The notes beneath the pieces were generated by a model that did not search any database, was not told where the DNA came from, and saw only the letters and a program-made list of their open reading frames with translations. From Achromobacter sp. B7 (GTDB lineage Bacteria; Pseudomonadota; Gammaproteobacteria; Burkholderiales; Burkholderiaceae_B): a stretch of DNA of 64,000 bases. The translations under genes and the position numbers were made by a program. Positions 34,322 to 42,082 of this stretch are shown here, piece after piece. Within the stretch, counting starts at the first letter, position 1, and the number at the start of each line of letters is the position of its first letter. The DNA lies in the NCBI RefSeq assembly GCF_003600685.1, contig NZ_CP032084.1, forward strand, positions 4,340,001 through 4,404,000, written 5' to 3'.

Positions 34322-35254
34322 TCAGAAATCCCAAATCACCGGGACCCAGCGAAACGCGTCGCCCGCCACCGCAATCCGGCCCACCGACGGAAACGGCAAG
34401 TGGGCGGCCACCAGCAGCCCACGGTTTTCCGCAAGCTCGCGGAACAGCCCGATGCGAACTTGGGCGGATACGTCGGGGTCGTGCTCAAAGCCGTTGTGCC
34501 AGTCCGGGTGGTCAAAGCCCACGGGAAACATCGCGTCGCCCGCAAAGGTCAGGCGTTCGCCGCCCGAGACCAGATCGACCACGCTGTGGCCGGGCGTATG
34601 GCCACCGGTGACGCGCACCGTCACGCCCGGCGCCACCTGGTGCTTGTCGTCGAACAGGCGCAGCCGGTCGCGGTATTCGTTATAGAACGCGGTGGCCGTG
34701 GTACGCAGCACGTCGGGCACCGGCTTGGGCATCACCGTCTGCGAAAAGTCGGGCGACGTCCAGAACGCGACCTCGGCAGCCGCCACGTGGATGCGCACGT
34801 CCGGGCGCAGCCGCTTTTTCACATCGTCCACCAGCAGGCCGCCAACATGGTCCATGTGCATGTGGGTGATGATCACGTCCGTCACGGATTCCAGCGCAAT
34901 GCCCGCGCAAGCGAGCCGCTGCGGAAACAGCCCGGCACGCGGGAAGCCGGGAAACTGCCCGCCCAGGCCCGCGTCGATCAAGATGGTTTGCTCGCCGCTG
35001 CAAGCCACCATCACGTTCAGCGGCCAGTCGAACGCATCGGGCGGCATGAACATGTGGTCCAGCCAGTCCGCCAGGTCGGCGGGGTCGGCGTTGGTGGCCA
35101 TCGTGGACGTGGGCAGGGGCAGGACGCCGTCACTGACGACCATCGCGTCGATGTCGCCGATGCGTACCGCGTAACGGGACGCGACCAGGTCCACGGGGGT
35201 CTGGACGCCGGCATGCGAAGGGGAGGTGGACAGGGGGGTATCGGTGCGAAACAT
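34322..35254 (-). CDS. Metallo-beta-lactamase-fold hydrolase
   Basis: The 310-residue protein has HMHMDH (in IITHMHMDHVGG), a histidine in GGHTPGHS, the metal aspartate in FAGDAMF and a late AAHLPFPSVGR segment, matching MBL-fold hydrolases related to lactonases and methyl-parathion-hydrolase-like enzymes. The N-terminus lacks a clear signal peptide. The ATG has GGAG eight bases upstream. It is convergent with the TonB receptor and divergent from the ECF41 sigma gene, so it could be a target of that sigma factor. Substrate unknown. Confidence 0.85.
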   Translation of the reverse strand: MFRTDTPLSTSPSHAGVQTPVDLVASRYAVRIGDIDAMVVSDGVLPLPTSTMATNADPADLADWLDHMFMPPDAFDWPLNVMVACSGEQTILIDAGLGGQFPGFPRAGLFPQRLACAGIALESVTDVIITHMHMDHVGGLLVDDVKKRLRPDVRIHVAAAEVAFWTSPDFSQTVMPKPVPDVLRTTATAFYNEYRDRLRLFDDKHQVAPGVTVRVTGGHTPGHSVVDLVSGGERLTFAGDAMFPVGFDHPDWHNGFEHDPDVSAQVRIGLFRELAENRGLLVAAHLPFPSVGRIAVAGDAFRWVPVIWDF

Positions 35255-35487
35255 AACGAATCTCCTAAGTGGCTGGACAGCGTAGCCATCCTAAGCGCGG
35301 CCCCGGATGCGCGGTAGCCACGCGAGGTGAAGCGCCATGTTGCGAACGGCGCACCAATCGCTGGCGGGTGTTGCGGCTTGCACACCGTGGCGCGCTGACC
35401 CATTGCCCGGCTGACCCATTGCCCCGGCAAAGTGCGGCAAAATACGCGGCTGCACGCCCCGACTTCTACCTGGCGCTTGCGTCCGAC

Positions 35488-36366
35488 ATGACCGATTCAT
35501 TGCTACTTTTCGAGCGTCACCGCCCGCGCCTGTTCGCGCTGGCGTATCGCATGCTGGGCGCGGTGGCTGAGGCCGAGGACGTGGTGCAGGAAGCATGGCT
35601 GCGCTGGCACGGCGCCGACCACGCCTTGGTGGAAAACGCCGAGGCCTGGCTTGTCACGGCCACCACGCGCTTGTCCATCGACCGCCTGCGCGCGGCCAAG
35701 CTTGAACGCGCCCAGTACACGGGCGTATGGCTGCCCGAACCCATGCTGATGGCCGCGCCGTCCACGCCTGAACAGATCCACGAATTCGCGGACGATGTGT
35801 CCGTGGCGTTTCTGTTCATGTTGGAACGTCTGTCGCCCGACGCGCGCGCGGCCTTCCTGATGCACGACGTGTTCGATGCCGATTACGAAGACATCGCCGA
35901 CACGCTGGGCAAGACACAGGCAGCCTGCCGCCAGCTGGTACGGCGCGCCCGGCTGCAACTGCGCCAGGGCGCGCCGCGTGAAACCGTCTCGCGCGCGGCC
36001 CTGCACCGCTTGTTGCTGGCCTTTGCCGACGCCATGCAGCGCAGCGATTTCCACGGCTTGCATGCGCTATTAAGCGACGACGCCGAACTGATCGGCGACG
36101 GCGGTGGCAAGGCCACCGCGTTTGCGCGGCTGGTGGGTGGCAAACGGCTGGCGCAATTGTTCTACGCGGGCAAGCGCCGCTTTGGCGACGGCCTGCGCGC
36201 CGAGGTCGTAGAGATCAACGGGCAATGGACCTTGCTTCGATACATCGACGGGCAACTGGAATCGGTGCAGTCGTACGAGACGGACGGACAACGGTTGACG
36301 CGCGTGCTGGTGCAGCGCAACCCCGACAAGCTCGCGCGGATCGCAGCAGCGCTCCCGCAGGGCTGA
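35488..36366 (+). CDS. ECF41-type sigma factor with SnoaL-like C-terminal domain
   Basis: The 292-residue protein has sigma regions 2 and 4 (FALAYRMLGAVAEAEDVVQEAWLRW; DADYEDIADTLGKTQAACRQLVRRAR) followed by a C-terminal SnoaL-like domain of about 130 residues. The three ECF41 hallmarks are all present: WLPEP (residues 81-85), DGGGK (204-208) and NPDKL near the end. In this group the fused domain controls sigma activity in place of an anti-sigma factor. ECF41 genes are usually linked to carboxymuconolactone-decarboxylase or NAD(P)-binding oxidoreductase genes; both occur nearby, the second only as a fragment. Confidence 0.93.
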   Translation: MTDSLLLFERHRPRLFALAYRMLGAVAEAEDVVQEAWLRWHGADHALVENAEAWLVTATTRLSIDRLRAAKLERAQYTGVWLPEPMLMAAPSTPEQIHEFADDVSVAFLFMLERLSPDARAAFLMHDVFDADYEDIADTLGKTQAACRQLVRRARLQLRQGAPRETVSRAALHRLLLAFADAMQRSDFHGLHALLSDDAELIGDGGGKATAFARLVGGKRLAQLFYAGKRRFGDGLRAEVVEINGQWTLLRYIDGQLESVQSYETDGQRLTRVLVQRNPDKLARIAAALPQG

Positions 36367-36540
36367 GGACTACGCCGTCGCGGGGGTGCACGGCGGGCCA
36401 CATGGTGCCCCCGCAGTGCAGCCGCGCGCCACGCTTGACGCCTTCTTCCTAGGAAAAACCCGGTATTTTTTCGTTTGATGTCACAGAATGGCCGCGTGCG
36501 CCGTCTTAGCCATAAGACCCACCCTTGCCGCGCCGCCACC

Positions 36541-37638
36541 ATGTCGACACCCTTGTTTGCCCCATCGATCACCCCCTCTCCCCTTGGGCCGGATTCCCTG
36601 GCCGACAGCTTTGCCACCAGCTATGCCGGCGTGGTGGCATTCATTGCGGTGGCCGTCGAAGGCAACTTCGCCAAGGCGGGCGACCGGCTGGGCATCGGGC
36701 GGTCGGCCGTCAGCCGCAGCGTGCAGAAACTGGAAGACCAGCTGGGCACCCGGCTGTTCGTGCGCACCACGCGCAGCACGTCACTGACCGCCGAGGGGCG
36801 GCAGTTTTACGACCAGTGCCATCCCGGCGTGGCGCGTATCGTGCAAGCGCTGGATGACATGCGCGAACTGCGCGAAGGCCCGCCGTCGGGCCACCTGCGC
36901 GTGTGTTCCACCGTGGGCTTTGGCCGCAAGGTCGTCGCGCCCCTGCTGCACGGGTTCTGCCGGGCCAACCCCGGCATTGCGGTGGACCTGCTGCTGGACG
37001 ATGGGCCGACCGACTTCGCGGCGGACGGCGTTGACGTGTCGTTTCGCAATGGCCGCATGGAAGACAGCCAGGTCATCGCAAAAAAAATCATCCCCATGCA
37101 GATGCTGCTGTGCGCCTCGCCCGGCTACGCCGCCGCGCACGGCCTGCCCGCCAGCGTGGACGACATCCTGGACCACCGTGGCGTGAACTTCCGACTGGCG
37201 TCGGGCCGGATCTTTGAATGGGAATTCAAGCTGGGCGACCGCTTGCAGAAGGTGACGCCGCCCGCGATGCTGACCTTCAACGACGCCGACCTGGTGTTGC
37301 AGGCGGTGCTCGACGGCCACGGCATTGCGCAGATGGCCGCCTACCAGGTTTGCGACCATCTGCGTGCCGGCACGCTGGTGGCCTGCCTGCCGCAGCACGC
37401 GCCCGATGACCGCGGGCATTACCTGTGCTTTTTAAGCCGCCAGCATCTGCCCGCCCGCATGCGCGTGTTCATCGACTACATGACCGAGCACATCCGGGGC
37501 TCCGGCTTGCTGCCGCCCCCGGCGCCGCCCCGCTATTTCCTGACGCCCGACTGGCTGAACCAGGTGTCGAAGTCTATCGAACCCAAGCGCGCCGATGGCC
37601 TCCTGGCCCCGCCGGACAAGCCGCTTCACAAGCTTTGA
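36541..37638 (+). CDS. LysR-family regulator with extended C-terminus
   Basis: The 365-residue regulator has the helix-turn-helix VAFIAVAVEGNFAKAGDRLGIGRSAVSRSVQKLE and a complete effector domain. It carries a short N-terminal extension and about 40 extra C-terminal residues (PPPAPPRYFLTPDWLNQVSK ...). Its last 13 or so codons read antisense through the remnant of an NAD(P)-binding gene, so the present C-terminus was probably created by a deletion joining two convergent genes. The start is uncertain; an ATG at 36478 is also possible. Confidence 0.85.
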   Translation: MSTPLFAPSITPSPLGPDSLADSFATSYAGVVAFIAVAVEGNFAKAGDRLGIGRSAVSRSVQKLEDQLGTRLFVRTTRSTSLTAEGRQFYDQCHPGVARIVQALDDMRELREGPPSGHLRVCSTVGFGRKVVAPLLHGFCRANPGIAVDLLLDDGPTDFAADGVDVSFRNGRMEDSQVIAKKIIPMQMLLCASPGYAAAHGLPASVDDILDHRGVNFRLASGRIFEWEFKLGDRLQKVTPPAMLTFNDADLVLQAVLDGHGIAQMAAYQVCDHLRAGTLVACLPQHAPDDRGHYLCFLSRQHLPARMRVFIDYMTEHIRGSGLLPPPAPPRYFLTPDWLNQVSKSIEPKRADGLLAPPDKPLHKL

Positions 37639-37677
37639 GCCGATCAGGCCGGTTCCGCCGATGACCAGGATTTTCAT
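37591..37677 (-). pseudogene. 5' remnant of an NmrA/SDR-like NAD(P)-binding gene
   Basis: Reading leftward from an ATG with AGGAAAG-type site, 29 residues start with MKILVIGGTGLIGSKLVKRL, an unmistakable Rossmann N-terminus of NmrA-like oxidoreductases; after RRGQEAIG similarity stops and the frame becomes the antisense of the LysR gene. The gene is therefore truncated. It lies just downstream of the AhpD-like gene in the same direction, ten bases after its stop, consistent with an old ECF41-controlled operon. Confidence 0.75.
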
Positions 37678-37687
37678 GGCGCTTTCC

Positions 37688-38167
37688 TTAGCTGAAGTTG
37701 GCTTTGTCCAGGCCATAGGCCTTGTCGGCCGAGCCCGGCACGGTGCGAAAGCCCACGTTCAGCCGGTTCCACCCGTTGATGGCCATGATGGCGAAGCTGA
37801 GGTCGCTGATTTCTTTTTCGGACAATTCGCCGCGTACGCGCTCGTAGATGTCGTCCGGCACGCCGTGTGCGCCCAACGTCGTCAGTGCTTCGGTCCATGC
37901 CAGGCAGGCCCGTTCGCGCGGTGAAAATTCCGTGGACTCGCGCCAGATCGCAACATGGTGCAGGCGCAATTCGCCTTCGCCGCGGATCTTGGCCTCTTTC
38001 ACGTGCATGTCCAGGCAGAAGCCGCAGCCGTTGATCTGGGACGCGCGGATCTCGATCAGGCCCAGGATGGACGGCTCGATCGACCCCGACTTCAACAACA
38101 TGCCGAATTCGACAAACTTCTTGAACAGCGCGGGCGATTGCGCAAAAGCGTTAAGGCGTTGACTCAT
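37688..38167 (-). CDS. Carboxymuconolactone decarboxylase / AhpD-like protein
   Basis: The 159-residue protein carries the AhpD-type redox motif: Glu39, then Cys48-x2-Cys51-x3-His55 (INGCGFCLDMH), followed by the AWTEALTTLG helix. Such proteins act as alkylhydroperoxidases or related thiol enzymes. The ATG follows a GGGAG site. Close linkage to an ECF41 sigma gene is a known partnership for this family and makes it the likely main target. The adjacent NAD(P)-binding gene is truncated. Confidence 0.9.
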   Translation of the reverse strand: MSQRLNAFAQSPALFKKFVEFGMLLKSGSIEPSILGLIEIRASQINGCGFCLDMHVKEAKIRGEGELRLHHVAIWRESTEFSPRERACLAWTEALTTLGAHGVPDDIYERVRGELSEKEISDLSFAIMAINGWNRLNVGFRTVPGSADKAYGLDKANFS

Positions 38168-38297
38168 GGTGGCTCCCGGGAGGTTGGATTTGGGTAAGCG
38201 CGCCGCGCGGTGTCGCGGGGGGCGCGGGATGTTTGAACGACGCCCAAATCGTAGGCCTGCCCGCACCAAGGCAGTAGGCCTGCACCAGGGACCACGG

Positions 38298-38316
38298 TGT
38301 TGCCCGCGGGGCAACA
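38298..38316. promoter_or_regulatory. Perfect inverted repeat TGTTGCCC-GCG-GGGCAACA
   Basis: Eight-base perfect arms surround GCG in the 269-base gap between the AhpD-like gene and the divergent small Rmf-like gene. A degenerate copy (TTGCCCCGGGAACAA) lies six bases further on. It could be an operator for either gene. Confidence 0.45.
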
Positions 38317-38436
38317 ATGCGCCTTGCCCCGGGAACAATCCAACTCCCCTCATCTGGTACCGCAACACTATTGCAAAGCTCCCCCGAACCGCACGATACT
38401 GGCGGTCCGTTCTTCATACTTTTGGAGGGTTCAGCA

Positions 38437-38694
38437 ATGCATCGCGATGACATCCAGAAGCTCGGCGCGAACGCCGCCCGGCAGGGCTTGACCTTATGGG
38501 ACTGCCCGTACTATCGCGCTGTTGAAATGCCCGGCCACACGGGCGAGTCGATCTCCCTGTGGCGTGAAAAGGTGCGCGCCTGGGAAGCCGGGTGGCGCAT
38601 GCAGATGCGCAGCCGCCCGACGCCGGCGCGCGACCGCGCGCATCAGCTAGTCGCCATGGATCGAAGTGCGCCGGTAGTCCTCCGCACGGGCTAG
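38437..38694 (+). CDS. Rmf/CrpP-fold small protein
   Basis: The 85-residue protein has the pattern of ribosome modulation factor relatives: an N-terminal helix with GANAARQGL, then CPYY, and later WREKVRAWEAGWR. This spacing (A-x-x-G ... CPY ... W ... AWxxGW) is shared by Rmf and by the CrpP group of small proteins. Rmf dimerises 70S ribosomes in stationary phase; whether this relative does so is unknown. TTGGAGGG precedes the ATG. Its 3' end overlaps a small convergent gene by 48 bases. Confidence 0.6.
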   Translation: MHRDDIQKLGANAARQGLTLWDCPYYRAVEMPGHTGESISLWREKVRAWEAGWRMQMRSRPTPARDRAHQLVAMDRSAPVVLRTG

Positions 38695-38871
38695 GGTGCG
38701 ATAGAACGAGGCGCCAATATTGATCAGCCTGTCGCACTCCTCCGGGCTCAGGCGCGGGCTGATCTGCACCAGACAGCTGGCGAATTCCGTCAGCACCTCG
38801 GCCCAGTCGTCAAAACGACGACACGGTGCAGTTTTTACGATCATCTTTGCAAGTAGTTCGTCCTGTAGCAT
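38647..38871 (-). CDS. Small hypothetical protein
   Basis: The 74-residue protein (MLQDELLAKMIV ... FDDWAEVLTEFASCLVQ ... EDYRRTSIHGD) has no motif I recognise. It is helical and acidic to neutral. An AGAGGCG site precedes the ATG. It overlaps tail-to-tail with the Rmf-like gene and is divergent from the glyoxalase-fold gene. Both overlapping frames look coding, but this is the less certain one. Confidence 0.5.
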   Translation of the reverse strand: MLQDELLAKMIVKTAPCRRFDDWAEVLTEFASCLVQISPRLSPEECDRLINIGASFYRTLARAEDYRRTSIHGD

Positions 38872-38964
38872 GGGTTTCGCCTCTGTGTGGCCGACAAGAG
38901 CCGTGCGAAGCAAACGCCATACCCGGCGGCCATCGGCCGCCGCATTCAATTGATTAAGGCCAGC

Positions 38965-39333
38965 ATGTTCGATCACATCGGATTCGGCGTCAGCGACATG
39001 GAACGCAGTCGCGCATTCTTCCTGCAAGCGCTGGCTCCCCTGGGGGTTGGCCTTGCCATGCAAGGGCCCGACAGCGTGGGCCTGGGCCGCGCGGGCAAGC
39101 CCTCAATGTGGCTGTACGGCACCCAGGCGGTGTCGCCGCCGCTGCACATCGCCATCACCGCCGCCAACCGCGCCGAGGTGGACGCGTTCTACCAGGCCGC
39201 CATGGCGGCAGGCGCCACCGACAATGGCGCCCCGGGCCTGCGCCCCCACTACCACCCCAATTACTACGCCGCCTTCGTGCGGGCGCCCGACGGCCACAAC
39301 CTGGAAGCCGTGTGCCACCTGCCCCCGGCCTGA
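38965..39333 (+). CDS. VOC-family (glyoxalase/bleomycin-resistance fold) protein
   Basis: The 122-residue protein starts MFDHIGFGVSDMERSRAFF and contains HIAITAANRAEVDAFYQAAMAAGA and YYAAFVRAPDGHNLEAVCH, the two beta-alpha-beta-beta-beta repeats and metal-site residues (His4, His near 55, Glu near 115) of a single-domain VOC protein. Substrate unknown. It precedes a LysR gene by 16 bases and may be co-transcribed with it. Confidence 0.88.
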   Translation: MFDHIGFGVSDMERSRAFFLQALAPLGVGLAMQGPDSVGLGRAGKPSMWLYGTQAVSPPLHIAITAANRAEVDAFYQAAMAAGATDNGAPGLRPHYHPNYYAAFVRAPDGHNLEAVCHLPPA

Positions 39334-39349
39334 GCGCCGGGACGACACC

Positions 39350-40213
39350 ATGAATTGGGACGATGCAAGAATATTTCTTGCGCTGCAACGCGAAGGAACG
39401 CTGCGCCGCGCGGCGCGTGTGGCGGGCGTGGACCAAGCCACGATAGGACGGCGGATCGGCGTGCTGGAACACAACCTGGGCGCCACCCTGTTTCTGCGCA
39501 GCTCCACCGGCTACACGCTGACGACGGCCGGCAGCGCGGTGCTGCACGCTGCCGAACGCATGGAGCAGTTCGCCAATGACCTGGTGCGCCAGGCCCAGGG
39601 CACGGACGGGCGGCTGGAAGGCGAAGTGAAGGTGGCCACCACCGATTCGCTGGCGATGGAATTCGTTATTCCGGCCATCGCCGACTTGCACGCGCGCCAC
39701 CCCGACGTGCGGGTGCGACTGAGCGTGGCCACGCAGATGGCCAACCTGGCGCGGCGCGAGGCCGACATCGCCATCCGCAACATGAAGCCCGACAACCCGG
39801 ACCTGATCGCGCGCCAACTGGCGCTGTGGCCGGTGGGCCTGTATGCCTCGACGGGCTATCTGGAACGACACGGCGCGCCCACCGAGCATGGCGGCTTCAA
39901 GGGACACGATCTGGTGTATTACCAGCCCTACCTGGAAGGCGGACGGCCGCCGACCATCGTGGGCGAACCGGCGCAAGCGGGCCGCATCGTGGCTACGGCC
40001 AATTCCAGCCTGATGCTGCGCACGCTGATCTCTAGCGGCGTGGGCATCGGTGAATTGCCGGTGCCGATGGGCGAACGCGGGGGCCTGACACGGCTATGGT
40101 CCGACCGCGAGCGGGAAGGTGGCTTTGCCGTCTGGCTGGTCACCCACCAGGACCTGCGCCACACGGCACGCGTGCGCGCGTTCATCGATACGGTCGTGGC
40201 GCAGTTCGAATAG
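39350..40213 (+). CDS. LysR-family regulator
   Basis: The 287-residue regulator begins MNWDDARIFLALQREGTLRRAARVAGVDQATIGRRIGVLE, a common form of LysR helix-turn-helix, and has a complete effector domain. It is followed in the same direction by an MFS transporter after 177 bases, which contain a TTGCA-N10-TGCAA dyad that may be its operator. Effector unknown. Confidence 0.9.
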   Translation: MNWDDARIFLALQREGTLRRAARVAGVDQATIGRRIGVLEHNLGATLFLRSSTGYTLTTAGSAVLHAAERMEQFANDLVRQAQGTDGRLEGEVKVATTDSLAMEFVIPAIADLHARHPDVRVRLSVATQMANLARREADIAIRNMKPDNPDLIARQLALWPVGLYASTGYLERHGAPTEHGGFKGHDLVYYQPYLEGGRPPTIVGEPAQAGRIVATANSSLMLRTLISSGVGIGELPVPMGERGGLTRLWSDREREGGFAVWLVTHQDLRHTARVRAFIDTVVAQFE

Positions 40214-40282
40214 CGCGGTGCGCAATGCGGCTGGGGGATCGATGCCGCACCCTGCGCACGCCGCCTACAAACCGCTGCGTTT

Positions 40283-40302
40283 TTGCATCATCGCCATTGC
40301 AA
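40283..40302. promoter_or_regulatory. Dyad TTGCA-N10-TGCAA before the second MFS gene
   Basis: Perfect 5-bp arms in an AT-richer stretch 88 bases before the MFS start, adjacent to GCAAATTGC. This is a plausible LysR-type site for the regulator encoded just upstream, but short. Confidence 0.35.
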
Positions 40303-40390
40303 ATTGCTGCGTGATTCCAGCACCTGGCGTTCCTATACTTTTTGGCATATCGACCCGATTGGGTCGTGCTGAACACGTAGAGGTCCCACC

Positions 40391-42082
40391 ATGTCACGCC
40401 CATCCACCCCTGCCCTGCCAAGCTCCGCCGGCGCCCCCTGGCGCTACGTGCTGGCCGGGTTTGCCGCCAGTCTGGCCAGCATCGGGCTGGCCCGTTTTGC
40501 CTATGCGCCCCTGGTTCCCGCGCTGATCCAGGCGCACTGGTTTTCGTCGTCCAGCGTGGTGTTTCTAAGCGCCGCGAACCTGACCGGTTACCTGGTCGGC
40601 GCACTGATCGGACAGCCTTTGGCGCGGCGTTTTTCCAACACCCAGGTACTGCGCGCCATGATGGCGCTGGTGACGCTGGCGTTTCTGGCTTGCGCGTACC
40701 GCCAAGCGCTGGGCTGGTTCTTCGGCTGGCGCCTGATGTCGGGCATCGCGGGCGGCGCCATCATGGTGCTGGCCGCCGCCACCGTGCTGCCGCACGTGCC
40801 GCGCGAACGCCGGGGGCTGGCGGGCGGCGCGATATTCCTGGGTATCGGCGTGGGCATCGCGGGCTCGGGCACGGTCGTGCCGTGGCTGCTGGGCTTCGGG
40901 CTGCAAGCCGCATGGCTGGGGCTGGCCGCGATCTCGGCGGTGCTGACCTTGTTGACATGGAGCGCGTGGCCGGCTCATGGCGTGACCGTGCCCGTATCGC
41001 CGGCGGCACCGTCGCCGTCGGCGTTGGCCTCGGTCAGCGCCGGCGTTGGGACGAGCAGCGTTGGGACGAGGGGCGCTGGGACGACCGACGTTGGGACGAC
41101 CGACGTTGGGACGACCGACGTTGGGACGACCGGCGCTGGAACGACCGGCGCTGGAACGAGCGGCGCGGGCACGTCCGGCAGGGGCACGCCCCGCGACTCA
41201 TCCGCACCCGCGTCAGCCCATGCGAACGCTTCCGACCCGCGCGCCGGAGTTGTGTTGTTGTTCGGCCAATACGGTCTGATGGCCGTAGCGCTGGTGGCGC
41301 CGATGGTGTTTCTGGTGGACTTTGTCCAACGCGGTCTGACCGGCGATCCGCACGCCGGTGCGTATTACTGGATTCTGTACGGGGTGGGCGCGATGATGGG
41401 GCCGCCGCTGTACGGCTGGCTGGGCGACAGGCTGGGTCCGCGCAGCGCATTGCGCCTGGTGTTGGCGATGCAGGCCGTTGCCATGGCCGCGCTGACGCTG
41501 GCGCACGGCGGCGGGTTGCTGGCGGCCGCTGCGTTCATGGTGGGCACCTTCCCCCCCGGCATCGTGCCGCTGGCGCTGGCGCGCATCCATGACCTGATCC
41601 CGCACGATCCGCTGGCGCAGAACCGCGCGTGGAGCCGCGCCACCGTCAGCTTCGCCACCTTTCAGGCGGTGGCGGGATACGCCTACTCGGCCGTATTCAG
41701 CGCCACCGGAGGCCAGCACCGGATGCTGTTCGCGGTGGGCGCGGTGGCTTTGGTGGTGGCATTGCTGGCCGAACTGCGCCCGATTGAACGCGCCCTTGGC
41801 CGCCGCCTGGGCGCGGCTTCCAATCAGGGGATCGCGGACAAGTCCTCGCTGGGATCGGGCGCGGGGGTGGCCGGGGCCGCCGGCGCCGTGCCAGCGGGCG
41901 GGGCTGCGGGGCCGCTGCTTTGCGGGGCCGGGGGCGGTTTTGCCGAAGGGCTTGCTGAAGGGTTTGCCGGAGGGCTTGCTGAAGGGTTCGCCGAAGGACG
42001 TTCCGATGGGCCTGCGGTCGACTTTTCGTGTCGGCTGGCGCATACGAAGGCCAGCTTGTTGCCCTCGGGGTCGCGGCAGTAG
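40391..42082 (+). CDS. YbfB/YjiJ-type MFS transporter with repeat-expanded loop and repetitive C-terminal tail
   Basis: The 563-residue protein is much longer than the roughly 400 usual for the family. Its first helix has the YbfB-type motif SIGLARFAYAPLVPAL. Between helices 6 and 7, residues 218-262 are nine Gly-Val/Ala-Gly-Thr-Thr/Asp pentapeptides encoded by 15-bp units. After the last helix (about residue 470) a tail of about 90 Gly/Ala-rich residues reads through 12-bp repeats that are antisense to the tail of the convergent VOC gene. Substrate unknown. Confidence 0.85.
   Translation: MSRPSTPALPSSAGAPWRYVLAGFAASLASIGLARFAYAPLVPALIQAHWFSSSSVVFLSAANLTGYLVGALIGQPLARRFSNTQVLRAMMALVTLAFLACAYRQALGWFFGWRLMSGIAGGAIMVLAAATVLPHVPRERRGLAGGAIFLGIGVGIAGSGTVVPWLLGFGLQAAWLGLAAISAVLTLLTWSAWPAHGVTVPVSPAAPSPSALASVSAGVGTSSVGTRGAGTTDVGTTDVGTTDVGTTGAGTTGAGTSGAGTSGRGTPRDSSAPASAHANASDPRAGVVLLFGQYGLMAVALVAPMVFLVDFVQRGLTGDPHAGAYYWILYGVGAMMGPPLYGWLGDRLGPRSALRLVLAMQAVAMAALTLAHGGGLLAAAAFMVGTFPPGIVPLALARIHDLIPHDPLAQNRAWSRATVSFATFQAVAGYAYSAVFSATGGQHRMLFAVGAVALVVALLAELRPIERALGRRLGAASNQGIADKSSLGSGAGVAGAAGAVPAGGAAGPLLCGAGGGFAEGLAEGFAGGLAEGFAEGRSDGPAVDFSCRLAHTKASLLPSGSRQ
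41042..41176 (+). repeat. Nine 15-bp in-frame tandem units in the second MFS gene
   Basis: Units follow GACGTTGGGACGACC / GGCGCTGGAACGACC. Three consecutive copies (41087-41131) are identical. All encode G/D-V/A-G-T-T/S pentapeptides. Confidence 0.94.

Noticed and set aside
37432..37590. Open minus-strand frame continuing after the NAD(P)-binding remnant
   Set aside because: Its sequence is the antisense of the LysR gene and lacks family similarity after residue 29; only the 5' remnant is reported.
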